Assembly: GCF_048541825.1 (NCBI RefSeq)
Contig: NZ_CP183332.1
Coordinates: 2,542,001 to 2,606,000 of the forward strand
From: Caulobacter sp048541825
Lineage (GTDB): Bacteria > Pseudomonadota > Alphaproteobacteria > Caulobacterales > Caulobacteraceae
Length of the DNA: 64,000 nt
Direction of reading: 5' to 3'
Shown: positions 9,011 through 17,517 of the stretch, piece after piece
Position numbering within the stretch: position 1 is the stretch's first letter
Layout of the letters: each line of letters opens with the position of its first letter
Position numbers and translations under genes: made by a program
Notes under the pieces: generated by a model
Database searches by the model: none
What the model saw: the letters and a program-made list of their open reading frames with translations, nothing else
Told to the model about the DNA's origin: nothing

Positions 9011-9058
9011 TCGGCGCGACGCAAACCATTGCCTCGCGTCGGCGAGCGTGTCACCGTT

Positions 9059-9646
9059 ATGGGTCAGAATGTCGCGGAGCTGCCCCACCTAATGGATGCT
9101 GATACCAGTCGCGCCTTGCTTTCGCGCGCCATCGCCCGTGTGGCCAACCGCGATTCCGACGCCCTGAAATACGTCTATCGTCATACGTCCGCGAAACTGT
9201 TTGGCGTCTGCCTCCGTATCTTGAACGACCGCGAGGAGGCGGAAGACGTGCTTCAGGATGTGTATCTCTCGGTCTGGAACAAGGCTGATCGCTTTGATCC
9301 GGAGAAGGCCAGCCCGATCACCTGGCTGGTGTCGATGGCCCGCAACCGGTCAATCGACAAGCTGCGCTCGCGCGGTGGCCGCGTGATGGCGGGCGTCGAA
9401 GAAGCCGAAGCCATTCCCGACGCTGCGCCCCTGGCCTCGACCCTGGTCGAGACCGACGAGGACCGCGTGCGCCTCAACGGCTGTCTGGACCAGCTGGACC
9501 CCAAGCACGCCGGCGCCGTGCGCACCGCCTTCTTCGAAGGCGTGACCTATGACGCCCTGGCCCAGATGATCGGCGTGCCGCTGGGCACCATGAAAAGCTG
9601 GATCCGCCGCAGCCTGCTCAGCCTCCGCGCGTGTCTCGAAGCATGA
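9059..9646 (+). CDS. ECF-type RNA polymerase sigma factor
   Basis: About 195 residues. Region 2 includes ALKYVYRHTSAKLFGVCLRIL, then EEAEDVLQDVYLSVWNKADRFD (region 2.2/2.3) and PITWLVSMARNRSIDKLRSR. Region 4 ends with YDALAQMIGVPLGTMKSWIRRSLLSLR, a helix-turn-helix typical of ECF sigma factors. The gene for a membrane anti-sigma protein of the RskA type overlaps its stop (ATGA), so they are a sigma/anti-sigma pair. The start is uncertain: ATG at 9059, ATG at 9092 or TTG at 9029 are all in frame, and none has a strong ribosome-binding site. Proximity to the lipid-modification genes suggests these may be targets. Confidence 0.88.
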   Translation: MGQNVAELPHLMDADTSRALLSRAIARVANRDSDALKYVYRHTSAKLFGVCLRILNDREEAEDVLQDVYLSVWNKADRFDPEKASPITWLVSMARNRSIDKLRSRGGRVMAGVEEAEAIPDAAPLASTLVETDEDRVRLNGCLDQLDPKHAGAVRTAFFEGVTYDALAQMIGVPLGTMKSWIRRSLLSLRACLEA

Positions 9647-10356
9647 CCGACCTCAGCACGCCCGAAGAGGAACGTCCCCTGGCCGGCGAATATGTGCTCG
9701 GCGTCCTCGATGCGACCGAACGCGCCCAGGCCCAGGCCCGCATCGCCGCCGAACCGAGTTTCGCCCGCGCCGTGCAGTGGTGGGAGAACCACCTCACCCC
9801 TCTGGCGACCGACATCAAGGGCGTCGAGCCGTCGGCCGGCTTGTGGCCGCGGATCGCCAATCTGATCGGCGAGGCGACCAAGCCGTCGCTGTGGAACAAT
9901 ACCCGCGTCTGGCGCGGCGTGTCGGTGGGCGCCATCGCCCTGGCCGCCGCCAGCGTCGCGGCCCTGGTGATGACGCCCAGCGCGCCGCCAGTTCCTGCTG
10001 TCGCGCCGACACCGGCCGCCGCCGAGGTGGCGCTGATCAATGACCCGGCTTCGAACAAGCCGGCCCTGGTCGCCACGCTCGATCATGCTACCGACAAGCT
10101 GATCCTGACCCCGCTGGCGATGGAGATGCCCGACGGCCGCGAGCCCGAGCTGTGGATCATCCCCGAGGGCCAGAAGGCCATCTCGCTGGGCATGATCCCG
10201 AAGAACGCGCCGATCCAGATCGCCCTGCCGGCCGGCCTGCGCGGCGGCGGAACCTACACCGCCACCCTGGCCATCACCGACGAGCCCCCCGGCGGCGCGC
10301 CGACGGGCGTGGCCACCGGCTCGGTCCGCGCGATCGGCAAGTTTGTGAAGGCGTAG
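9643..10356 (+). CDS. RskA-type transmembrane anti-sigma factor
   Basis: About 237 residues starting at ATG 9643, which overlaps the sigma stop. The cytoplasmic N-terminal part (EEERPLAGEYVLGVLDATERAQAQARIAAEPSFARAV) has the helical anti-sigma fold but no HxxxCxxC zinc motif. A single membrane segment lies at about residues 91-109 (SVGAIALAAASVAALVM), followed by a Pro/Ala-rich linker. The periplasmic domain (ELWIIPEGQKAISLGMIP) is characteristic of RskA C-terminal domains. Release of the sigma factor by regulated proteolysis is known for this family; the inducing signal is not evident. A rhomboid protease is encoded in this window at 40907, but there is no evidence linking it. Confidence 0.85.
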   Translation: MTDLSTPEEERPLAGEYVLGVLDATERAQAQARIAAEPSFARAVQWWENHLTPLATDIKGVEPSAGLWPRIANLIGEATKPSLWNNTRVWRGVSVGAIALAAASVAALVMTPSAPPVPAVAPTPAAAEVALINDPASNKPALVATLDHATDKLILTPLAMEMPDGREPELWIIPEGQKAISLGMIPKNAPIQIALPAGLRGGGTYTATLAITDEPPGGAPTGVATGSVRAIGKFVKA

Positions 10357-10364
10357 CTCCGGTT

Positions 10365-10385
10365 AAGTAAGTAGTTTATGACTTA
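10365..10385. promoter_or_regulatory. Candidate purine-regulon operator, allC operon
   Basis: AAGTAAG followed by an AT-rich spacer and a right half ACTTA, in a small AT-rich patch directly after the anti-sigma gene. The same AAGTAAG or GTAAG element occurs at the promoters of the three other purine transcription units (20185-20206, 20389-20406, 30316-30330). The dyad is weaker here than upstream of fmdA. The site lies about 150 bases before the chosen allC start, so a long leader is implied. Confidence 0.5.
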
Positions 10386-10534
10386 TTCGCAGGCGCCGAC
10401 CGCAAGGTCTGGCGCCTGTCGAGGCATCGGCGGGTGATCGAGATCCCTGCCCGCCTTGGGCCGCGCGGCTGAAGACAGGCTGCGCTACCAAGGACGCCAC
10501 GGCAAGCCTGGCTGTGGATCGGAGCCGAGACGGG

Positions 10535-11899
10535 GTGACGCGGGAGTTCGACATCGGCGCGAGGGCCAAGGCTCGTTGTGACCTGCTGGGCGTATCGCCC
10601 TACAGTGAGGTCGATGGGCAGCTGACGCGGCGCTTCCTCACCCCGGCTCACGACGCCGCGCTACAGACCCTGACCCTGTGGAAAACTTCAGCCGGCATGA
10701 GCGTCCGCCGTGACGCCGCCGGCAGCCTCGTCGGCCGCTACGAAGGCGAGACGCCGGACGCCCCGGCCCTGCTGATCGGCTCGCACATCGACAGCGTTCG
10801 CAACGGCGGACGTTATGATGGTCCACTGGGGATCATGCTGGGCATAGACGTGGTCGAGGCGCTGCGCGACGCGGGCCGTCGCCTGCCCTTCGCCATCGAG
10901 GTGATCGCCTTCGGCGACGAGGAAGGCTCGCGCTTTTCCGCCTCGATGAGCTGCAGCCGCGCCATTGCCGGGACGCTGGATCCGGCCGCCGTGCTGGGCA
11001 TGACCGACGCCGAGGGCGTGACCCTGGCGGATGCGTTCACCGCCTTTGGCCTGGACCCTGCCCGCATCCTCGACGCCGCTCGCAAGCCGTCCGACGTCAT
11101 CGCCTTTCTGGAAGCCCACATCGAACAGGGCCCGGTGCTCGAAGCCGAAGGCCTGGCCCTAGGCGTCGTCACCGCCATCGCGGCCCAGAAGCGGCTGATG
11201 GTGCGGATCACCGGCATGGCCGGTCACGCCGGCACCACGCCCATGCATCTGCGCAAGGACCCCGGCCCCGCCGCCGCCGAATGCATCCTGGCCCTGGAGC
11301 GCATCTGCCAGGCCGGAACCGACAATCTGGTCGGCACGGTCGGCCGCATGACCGCCCTGCCCGGCGCCTTCAACGTCATCCCCGGCGCGGTCGAGTTCTC
11401 GATGGACATCCGCGCCGAGACCTCAACCACGCGCGACGCGGCCGTCGAGGCTGTCACGGCCGAAATCCACGCCATCGCCGCCCGGCGCGGCCTGACGGCG
11501 ACTGTCACCCTGATGCAGGCGCTGGACGAGAGCCCCTGCGACCCCAGCCTCACCGCCCTGCTGGAACAGTCCGTCGGCGACCTGGGCCTGCCGCCTCGCC
11601 GCCTGCCTTCGGGCGCGGGCCACGACGCCATGGTCATGGCCGACCTCTGCCCCACCGCCATGCTGTTCATCCGCTGCGAGGGCGGGATCAGCCACAACCC
11701 GGCCGAGTCCGTGACAGAGGCCGATTGCGCCCTGGCGGCCGAGGCGATGCTGGGGTTCGTGGACAAACTCTCAGACCAGTTTTCCCAGCAATTTTCCTTG
11801 TCATCCCGGCCGGAGCGCGCCAGCGCGGAGCGCCGGGACCCAGGGGCCGCGCGCGCCGCCCCTGGGTCCCGGATCGCCCCTTCGGGTCGTCCGGGATGA
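10535..11899 (+). CDS. allC: Allantoate amidohydrolase (M20 family)
   Basis: About 454 residues from GTG 10535, which has GGAG 10 bases upstream; GTG 10514 is an in-frame alternative. Zinc peptidase-like hydrolase of the allantoate amidohydrolase / N-carbamoyl-L-amino-acid hydrolase group: LLIGSHIDSVRNGGRYDGPLG supplies metal His and Asp, FGDEEGSRF the catalytic Glu pair, EAHIEQGPVLE further ligands, and GHAGTTPM the dimer-domain His. It hydrolyses allantoate to ureidoglycine, CO2 and ammonia. It is first in the operon allC-pucG-puuE-uraD-puuD-tetR. The natural domain ends near FVDKLSDQF; the last 35 or so residues are encoded by the palindromic repeat at 11797-11903. Confidence 0.88.
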   Translation: MTREFDIGARAKARCDLLGVSPYSEVDGQLTRRFLTPAHDAALQTLTLWKTSAGMSVRRDAAGSLVGRYEGETPDAPALLIGSHIDSVRNGGRYDGPLGIMLGIDVVEALRDAGRRLPFAIEVIAFGDEEGSRFSASMSCSRAIAGTLDPAAVLGMTDAEGVTLADAFTAFGLDPARILDAARKPSDVIAFLEAHIEQGPVLEAEGLALGVVTAIAAQKRLMVRITGMAGHAGTTPMHLRKDPGPAAAECILALERICQAGTDNLVGTVGRMTALPGAFNVIPGAVEFSMDIRAETSTTRDAAVEAVTAEIHAIAARRGLTATVTLMQALDESPCDPSLTALLEQSVGDLGLPPRRLPSGAGHDAMVMADLCPTAMLFIRCEGGISHNPAESVTEADCALAAEAMLGFVDKLSDQFSQQFSLSSRPERASAERRDPGAARAAPGSRIAPSGRPG

Positions 11900-11903
11900 C
11901 AAG
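11797..11903. repeat. Palindromic repeat element overlapping the allC 3' end
   Basis: A roughly 107-base inverted repeat: CTTGTCATCCCGG at the left end pairs with CCGGGATGACAAG at the right, and an inner pair GGGACCCAGGGGC / GCCCCTGGGTCCC forms the upper stem. Same family as the elements at 5092 and 14208. It supplies the last coding part and stop codon of allC, and its right end (GGGATGACAAG) is just before the pucG start. Confidence 0.85.
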
Positions 11904-11906
11904 CTT

Positions 11907-13139
11907 ATGGATCGTGACATGACCACCTTCGGCGAACTCGACCACCCGCCCCGCCTGCTGATGGGCCCCGGCCCGATCAACGTGCACCCGCGCGTGCTGC
12001 GCGCCATGTCGGTGCAGCTGTTGGGCCAGTTCGACCCGGAATTCACCGGCTACATGAACGAGACCATGGCGCTCTACCGCCAGGTCTTCCAGACCCAGAA
12101 CCGCTGGACCTTCCTGATCGACGGCACCTCGCGCGCCGGGATCGAAGCGGCCCTGGTCTCGGTGCTGGCGCCCGGCGACGACGTGGTGGTGGTCAATGCC
12201 GGCCGCTTCGGGCTGCTGCTGTCCGAGATCGCCGAGCGCTGCGACGCCAAGGTCACCCTGGTCGAGGGCGAGTGGGGCAAGGTCATCGATCCGCAGGCGG
12301 TCGAGGACGCCGTCGCCCGCGTCAAGCCGCGCCTGGTGGCTTGCGTGCACGGCGACACCTCCACCACCATGGCCCAGCCGATCGAGGCCATCGGCGAGAT
12401 CTGCCGCCGCCACGACGCCCTGCTGTATGTGGACGCCACCGCCACCCTGGCCGGGATGAACTGCCCGGTCGATCAGTGGCAGGCCGACATCGTCACCGCC
12501 GGCCTGCAGAAGTGCCTGGGCGGTCCCTCCGGCTCGGCCCCGATCACGATCAGCGACCGCGCCGCCGAGCACATCGCCGGCCGCAAGCATGTCGAGCGCG
12601 GTATCGCCACGGCGGGCGCGGTCAGTGGCGCTGGTCGTCGCATCGCCTCCAACTATTTCGACCTGGCGATGATCATGGACTACTGGTCCGACAAGCGCCT
12701 GAACCACCACACCGAAGCCGCGTCGATGCTCTACGCCGCCCGCGAATGCGCCCGCGTGGCGCTGGAGGAAGGCCTGGAAGCCCGCTTCGCCCGCCATACG
12801 GCCGCCGGCGCGGCCGTGGTCGCCGGGGTCGAGGCGATGGGGTTGAGCGTCTACGGCGACCCGGCCCACAAGATGACCAACGTCACCGGCATCTGGATCC
12901 CCGACGGCGTCGACGGCGACCGGGTGCGCGCCCGCATGCGCACCGAGTTCGAGATCGAGATCGGCACGGCGTTTGGGCCTCTGACCGGCAAGATCTGGCG
13001 GATAGGCGCAATGGGGGTCAATGCGCGCAAGCACGCGGTGCTGACCACGCTGGCCGCGCTGGAGGCGGTGCTGCGCTGGGAAGGTTTCTCGGCGACGCCG
13101 GGCGCTGGGGTGGATGCGGCGGCAAAGGTGTTTTCGTGA
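11907..13139 (+). CDS. pucG: Ureidoglycine-glyoxylate aminotransferase (PucG-like)
   Basis: A 410-residue fold-type I PLP aminotransferase of the alanine-glyoxylate / ureidoglycine-glyoxylate group. LLMGPGPINVHPRVL is the typical N-terminus, GTSRAGIEAAL binds the phosphate, HGDTSTTMAQPI and VDATATLAGM position the cofactor, and TAGLQKCLGGPSGSAP carries the PLP lysine. The neighbours AllC and PuuE favour the ureidoglycine plus glyoxylate to oxalurate plus glycine reaction over alanine-glyoxylate transamination. The start follows a palindromic repeat by 3 bases; ATG 11919 is an alternative. Asn or Gln residues near the active site that distinguish the two activities cannot be judged by eye. Confidence 0.87.
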   Translation: MDRDMTTFGELDHPPRLLMGPGPINVHPRVLRAMSVQLLGQFDPEFTGYMNETMALYRQVFQTQNRWTFLIDGTSRAGIEAALVSVLAPGDDVVVVNAGRFGLLLSEIAERCDAKVTLVEGEWGKVIDPQAVEDAVARVKPRLVACVHGDTSTTMAQPIEAIGEICRRHDALLYVDATATLAGMNCPVDQWQADIVTAGLQKCLGGPSGSAPITISDRAAEHIAGRKHVERGIATAGAVSGAGRRIASNYFDLAMIMDYWSDKRLNHHTEAASMLYAARECARVALEEGLEARFARHTAAGAAVVAGVEAMGLSVYGDPAHKMTNVTGIWIPDGVDGDRVRARMRTEFEIEIGTAFGPLTGKIWRIGAMGVNARKHAVLTTLAALEAVLRWEGFSATPGAGVDAAAKVFS

Positions 13140-13152
13140 TGGACACGGCAAG

Positions 13153-13271
13153 CTTCATCTTCCCCCTACGGGGGAGGAGCGCCGCAGGCGCGGAGGGGGC
13201 CAGTCGGCAACATGCCACTCGCCCCCACCTGACCGCTGCGCGGTCGTCCGCCCCCGTAGGGGGCAGATGAA
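13153..13271. repeat. Palindromic repeat between pucG and puuE
   Basis: An inverted repeat of about 119 bases with ends TTCATCTTCCCCCTACGGGGG and its complement, and an interior with GCGCCGCAGGCGCGGAGGGGG. It belongs to the same family as the elements at 23427 and 25844. Its right end places GTAGGGGGCAG 8 bases before the puuE ATG, so the element seems to provide that gene's ribosome-binding site. Confidence 0.85.
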
Positions 13272-14189
13272 ATGATGACCTACCCCCGCGACCTCATCGG
13301 CTACGGCCAGCACCCGCCCCACGCCGCCTGGCCCAACGGCGCCCGGATCGCGGTGCAGTTCGTCCTCAACTACGAGGAAGGCGCCGAGCGCTCGATCCTG
13401 CATGGCGACCCCGCCTCCGAGTTTTTCCTGTCGGAAATGGTCGGCGCCCAGCCGATCCCCGGCATGCGCAACATGTCGATGGAGAGCCTCTACGAATACG
13501 GCTCGCGCGCCGGGTTCTGGCGCATCCGCCGGCTGTTCGACGAGCTGGGCCTGCCGCTGACCGTGTTCGGCGTCGCCCAGGCGATGGAACGCCATCCTGA
13601 CGCGGTCGAGGCGATGATGGAATCCGGCTGGGAGATCGCCAGCCACGGCTATCGCTGGATCGACTACCAGCACTTCACGCCCGACCAGGAGCTGGAGCAC
13701 ATCGGCAAGGCCATCGAGATCCAGGCCCGCCTGACCGGTGAGCGGCCGCTGGGCTGGTATCAGGGCCGCACCAGCCCCAACACCGCGCGGCTGATCGCTC
13801 GGGAAGGCGGCTTTGTCTATGACGCCGACAGCTATGCCGACGACCTGCCCTATTACGACGCCCAGCATGGCCGCCCGCAGCTGATCGTGCCCTACAGCCT
13901 GGACGCCAACGACATGCGCTTCACGGCGGCCCAGGGCTTCAACACCGGCGAGCACTTCTTCACCTACCTCCGCGACGCCTTCGACGCCCTGTACGCCGAG
14001 GGCGAGACCGCGCCAAAGATGATGAGCATCGGCCTGCACTGCCGCGTGGTCGGCAAGCCCGGGCGGATCCTGGGGCTGAAGCGCTTCCTTGAACACGTGA
14101 TGGCCCACGACCAGGTCTGGGTGGCGCGGCGCATCGACATCGCGCGGCACTGGATCGAGACCCATCCGTATGATGGGAGCATGAAATGA
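13272..14189 (+). CDS. puuE: Allantoinase PuuE (polysaccharide-deacetylase fold)
   Basis: A 305-residue protein of the metal-independent or NodB-fold allantoinase family, unrelated to the amidohydrolase AllB. FVLNYEEGAERSILHGDPASE at the N-terminus, MESLYEYGSRAGFWRIRRLF, SGWEIASHGYRWIDYQ (NodB-type His) and GWYQGRTSPNTARL are all hallmarks of PuuE. It opens allantoin to allantoate, the substrate of AllC. Two in-frame ATGs (13272 and 13275) are adjacent. It lies between two palindromic repeats within the catabolic operon. Confidence 0.93.
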   Translation: MMTYPRDLIGYGQHPPHAAWPNGARIAVQFVLNYEEGAERSILHGDPASEFFLSEMVGAQPIPGMRNMSMESLYEYGSRAGFWRIRRLFDELGLPLTVFGVAQAMERHPDAVEAMMESGWEIASHGYRWIDYQHFTPDQELEHIGKAIEIQARLTGERPLGWYQGRTSPNTARLIAREGGFVYDADSYADDLPYYDAQHGRPQLIVPYSLDANDMRFTAAQGFNTGEHFFTYLRDAFDALYAEGETAPKMMSIGLHCRVVGKPGRILGLKRFLEHVMAHDQVWVARRIDIARHWIETHPYDGSMK

Positions 14190-14207
14190 GCGCGCCCCAT
14201 ATTTCCC

Positions 14208-14322
14208 CGTCATCCCGGGGCTTGTCCCCGGGACCCATGGTTCAGCTGATCGATTGTTGCGAGATGATCCCGGCCCTTGCGGCGGACAAATGGGTCCCGG
14301 GGACAAGCCCCGGGATGACGGA
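14208..14322. repeat. Palindromic repeat between puuE and uraD
   Basis: GTCATCCCGGGGCTTGTCCCC plus GGGACCCAT at the left is repeated inverted as ATGGGTCCCGGGGACAAGCCC at the right, around a loop of about 50 bases. Each arm is itself a hairpin. Same family as the element at 11797. It fills most of the 163-base gap between puuE and uraD, an otherwise closely spaced operon. Confidence 0.88.
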
Positions 14323-14352
14323 GATTATTGTCGGTCCTGCGGGAGCTAACGC

Positions 14353-14877
14353 ATGAGCTCGGCCCCGCCCCTGTCGCTGAAAATCCTCAACAGCATGAAC
14401 CAGACCGGCTTCACCACCGCCCTGGGCTTTGCCTTCGAGCTGTCGCCCTGGGTGGTGCAGCGCGCCTGGGACGAGCGGCCGTTCGATACCGTCGAGGGCC
14501 TGCACGCCGCAATGATGCGGGTGCTGGACGCCTCGACCACCGCCGACAAGCTGGCCCTGATCCGCGCCCACCCCGAACTGGCCGGCAAGGCCGCCATCGC
14601 CAAGGCCCTGACCGCCGAAAGCAACGCCGAACAGGCCAGCGCCGGGCTCGACAGGCTGACCCCGGAAGAGTTCGAGCGCTTCCACCAGCTCAACGCCGCC
14701 TATTCAGCCCGCTTCGGCTTCCCGTTCATCATCGCCGTGCGCCTGAACGACAAGAGCTCGATCCTGGCAGCCATGCAGGCGCGGCTTTCCAACGATGAGA
14801 CCCGGGAAGTCGCCGAGGCGATCAGCCAGATCGGCCACATCTCCCGGCTCCGCCTGACCGACGCGGTGAGCGCCTGA
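14353..14877 (+). CDS. uraD: 2-oxo-4-hydroxy-4-carboxy-5-ureidoimidazoline decarboxylase
   Basis: A 174-residue OHCU decarboxylase. The HPELAGKAAIAKALTAES segment contains the catalytic His, and FERFHQLNAAYSARFGFPFIIAVR is the family signature. It converts OHCU to S-allantoin, acting after UraH. The stop overlaps the puuD start (TGATG), so the two are coupled. The start ATG 14353 has GGGAG about 8 bases upstream. Length is close to the family norm of about 165-170. Confidence 0.95.
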   Translation: MSSAPPLSLKILNSMNQTGFTTALGFAFELSPWVVQRAWDERPFDTVEGLHAAMMRVLDASTTADKLALIRAHPELAGKAAIAKALTAESNAEQASAGLDRLTPEEFERFHQLNAAYSARFGFPFIIAVRLNDKSSILAAMQARLSNDETREVAEAISQIGHISRLRLTDAVSA

Positions 14878-16064
14878 TGGACTATGATTTCGCCACCTGG
14901 GGCAGCCTGGTCCTGCGCTGGCTGCATGTGATTACCGGTATCGCCTGGATCGGCGCGTCGTTCTATTTCGTCTGGCTGGACAACAATCTGCGCGATCCCG
15001 TCCCGCCCAAGGACGGTGTGAAGGGCGAGCTGTGGGCCGTGCACGGCGGCGGGTTCTATCACTCGCAGAAGTACATGACCGCCCCGCCGCACATGCCCGA
15101 GCACCTGCACTGGTTCAAATGGGAGGCCTACACCACCTGGCTGTCGGGCTTCGCCTTGCTGATCGTGCTCTATTATGTGGGCGCACCGATCTATCTGATC
15201 GACACCGCCAAGCACGCCTTCACGCAAGGCGGCGCCATCGCCACGGGCCTGGCCTTCATCTTCGGCGGCCTGCTGGTCTATGAGGCCCTGTGCCGCTCGC
15301 CGCTGGGCAACCGCCCGCGCCTGTTCGGGATCGTGTGGTTCCTGAGCCTGACGGCGGCGACCTACGTCCTGACCCAGATCTTCACCGACCGGGGCGCCTT
15401 CATCCATGTGGGCGCGATCATCGGCACCTGCATGGTCGGCAACGTCTTCCTGATCATCATCCCCAACCAGCGCAAGATCGTCGCCGACATGCTGGCCCGC
15501 CGCCCGGTCGATCCGCGCCTGGGGGCGATGGGCAAGCAGCGCTCGGTGCACAACACCCACATGACCCTGCCGGTCATCTTCATCATGATCAGCAACCACT
15601 ATCCGGTGGTGACGGGCCACTCCCTGGCCTGGCTGCTGCTGGCCCTGATCAGCGCCGGCGGGGTGTCGATCCGCTACTTCTTCATCCTGAAACACTCGGG
15701 CCAGATCCGGCATGAGTTCCTGTTCTACGGGGCCATGCTGATCTTCGCCGTCAGCGTGATCGCCAGCGGCAAACCCAAGGCCGATGCCGCTGCGATGTCG
15801 CCCGTGCCGTTCGCGACCGCGCAGGCCATTGTCCAGAAGCACTGCACGACCTGTCACGCCGCCGCGCCCACCCACAAGGGCTTCCCCGCCCCGCCCCTGG
15901 GCGCGACCTTCGACACGCCCGAACACATCCAGAAATATGCGTCGAAAATTCACGAACGTGCGGTAGCCACCAGCAGCATGCCGCTGGGCAACGAGACCGG
16001 CATGACCGACGACGAACGCGCCCAGCTGGGCGCCTGGATCAAGCAGGGGGCCAAGATCCCGTGA
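14877..16064 (+). CDS. puuD: Membrane urate oxidase PuuD with C-terminal cytochrome c domain
   Basis: A 395-residue integral membrane urate hydroxylase. The first 300 residues contain about eight helices with His-rich signatures (WLHVITGIAWIGASFYF, HGGGFYHSQKY, HNTHMTLPVIFIMISNHYP). These resemble heme-copper or cytochrome-b-like membrane proteins rather than the soluble cofactor-free uricase. The last 75 residues form a cytochrome c domain with CTTCH at 323-327 and a distal Met in SSMPLGNE. PuuD feeds electrons from urate to the respiratory chain. It produces 5-hydroxyisourate for UraH. The downstream tetR starts inside its stop (GTGA). Confidence 0.94.
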   Translation: MDYDFATWGSLVLRWLHVITGIAWIGASFYFVWLDNNLRDPVPPKDGVKGELWAVHGGGFYHSQKYMTAPPHMPEHLHWFKWEAYTTWLSGFALLIVLYYVGAPIYLIDTAKHAFTQGGAIATGLAFIFGGLLVYEALCRSPLGNRPRLFGIVWFLSLTAATYVLTQIFTDRGAFIHVGAIIGTCMVGNVFLIIIPNQRKIVADMLARRPVDPRLGAMGKQRSVHNTHMTLPVIFIMISNHYPVVTGHSLAWLLLALISAGGVSIRYFFILKHSGQIRHEFLFYGAMLIFAVSVIASGKPKADAAAMSPVPFATAQAIVQKHCTTCHAAAPTHKGFPAPPLGATFDTPEHIQKYASKIHERAVATSSMPLGNETGMTDDERAQLGAWIKQGAKIP

Positions 16065-16771
16065 CCGAAGCCGCCGTTCTGGAGACCGCAGCGCCGGGGT
16101 CGGAGCCTGCTGCCCGACCGCGCAAGCGCGACGCTGAACGCACCCGTCAGGCGATCATGGCCGCAGCCCTGAAGGAATTCTCGCAAGCCGGGTTCGCCGG
16201 GGCCCGCATCGAGAAGATCGTCAAGGCGGCCAAGTGCAATATCCGCATGCTTTACCACTATTTCGGCGACAAGAAGGGCCTCTACCTGGCCGTTCTGGAG
16301 GCCGCCTATGTGGATCTGCGGGCCCGCGAGGCCGAGCTGAAGATCGACTTCGACAGGCCGCTGGACGGCTTTCTGGAGCTGCAGCGCTTCACCTTCGACT
16401 ACTTCGAAAAGCACCCCAGGTTCGAGGGCCTGCTGCGCAACGAAAACCTGATGCACGGCAAGTTCGCCGCCCAGTCACGCGTCGTGACCGAGACCGCCTT
16501 CCCGCTGCGCCGGACCATTGAGCGGCTGATCGACAGCGGCCAGACGCAAGGCCTGTTCGGGCCGGATCTCGATCCGGTGCAGATCTACGTCACCATCGCG
16601 GCGATGAGCCGGTTCCACCTGGCCAACGGCTATTCGCTGTCAGCCACCCTGGACACCGACATGACCACCGCCGAGTGGCGCAAGGCGCGGCTGACCCACG
16701 CCCTGGCCCTGCTCGAAGGCTATCTGACGGCGGGGTCTAGACGGGCTTCTGGACCAGCGGCGGGCCGCTGA
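16061..16771 (+). CDS. TetR family transcriptional regulator of the purine operon
   Basis: A 236-residue regulator starting at GTG 16061, overlapping the puuD stop. The N-terminal region RKRDAERTRQAIMAAALKEFSQAGF, followed by KCNIRMLYHYFGDKKGLYLAVL (about residues 63-84), is a TetR helix-turn-helix. The C-terminal half (FDYFEKHPRFEGLLRNENLMHG) is the ligand/dimer domain. Encoded last in the urate operon, it is the best candidate to bind the AAGTAAG-type sites shared by the four purine units. The ligand is unknown; urate, xanthine or allantoin are possible. The 3' end overlaps the convergent YceI gene by 35 bases. Confidence 0.9.
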   Translation: MTEAAVLETAAPGSEPAARPRKRDAERTRQAIMAAALKEFSQAGFAGARIEKIVKAAKCNIRMLYHYFGDKKGLYLAVLEAAYVDLRAREAELKIDFDRPLDGFLELQRFTFDYFEKHPRFEGLLRNENLMHGKFAAQSRVVTETAFPLRRTIERLIDSGQTQGLFGPDLDPVQIYVTIAAMSRFHLANGYSLSATLDTDMTTAEWRKARLTHALALLEGYLTAGSRRASGPAAGR

Positions 16772-17411
16772 ATTCGGTCTCGATGACCACCGCCACCGCG
16801 TCGCTGACGCCCATGGTCGTGCCGGGCGCGGGCACGCCATAGGCGATCCCGAAGTCCGAACGCTTGAAGGTCCCGGTGGCCGAGAAGCCGGTCCGGGCCT
16901 GCGGGTCCATCGGATGGCCGGCATAGCCGCCGTTGAAGGTCACATCCAGGACCACCGGTTTGGTCACGCCATGCAGGGTGAAGTCGCCGGTGACCTTGGC
17001 CGTGTTGGCGCCGGTGACCTCGACCTTGGTCGACTTGAAGGTGATGGCCGGATACTGCGCCGCGTTCAGCCATTGCGGGCCGACCAGCTCATCCTTGAAC
17101 CCCGCCGGCGGGGCCGGCAGCGTCAGGGAGCGCGGATCGATCGTCGCCTCCAGCGTGGTCAGCTCAGGTTTGGCCGGATCGAAGTTCAGCTTGGCGTCAA
17201 ACGCGGCAAAGCTGGCGGTGTAGTTGGAAAAGCCCAGATGGCTAACCTTGAACACCACGGTCGAGTGGCTCTTGTCGAGCGTGTAGGCCCCGGCCGGCAC
17301 GCTGACCGGCGCGGGCTTGGCGGCGGCGGGCGGCGGCGCCTTCTCGGCGGCAGGCTTGGGCGAGCAGGCGGCCAGGGCCAGAAAGACCGTGGCGACGAGG
17401 ATCTTCTTCAT
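16737..17411 (-). CDS. YceI family lipoprotein
   Basis: A 224-residue protein from ATG 17411. The signal peptide MKKILVATVFLALAAC ends in a lipobox (LAAC), predicting an acylated periplasmic protein. A Pro/Ala linker (KPAPVSVPAGAY) precedes the YceI domain, which begins YTLDKSHSTVVFKVSHLGFSNY and runs to DAVAVVIETEF. YceI proteins bind polyisoprenoid-like lipids in a beta-barrel. The gene overlaps tail-to-tail with tetR and lies downstream of the RTX gene. It has no evident link to purine metabolism. Confidence 0.92.
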   Translation of the reverse strand: MKKILVATVFLALAACSPKPAAEKAPPPAAAKPAPVSVPAGAYTLDKSHSTVVFKVSHLGFSNYTASFAAFDAKLNFDPAKPELTTLEATIDPRSLTLPAPPAGFKDELVGPQWLNAAQYPAITFKSTKVEVTGANTAKVTGDFTLHGVTKPVVLDVTFNGGYAGHPMDPQARTGFSATGTFKRSDFGIAYGVPAPGTTMGVSDAVAVVIETEFSGPPLVQKPV

Positions 17412-17517
17412 GGCGTTTCCCTTGGCGGCGCGATTCGAGGGTCGCGCATTTTCGATCGGTCGATAAGCCAAGAACGTTCGAAACGGCCGCCGGCAGACGC
17501 CGATCCGCAAACAAGGT

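Noticed and set aside
10378..10437. A 19-codon ORF after the allC operator (MTYSQAPTARSG...)
   Set aside because: No ribosome-binding site; its length and composition are expected by chance.
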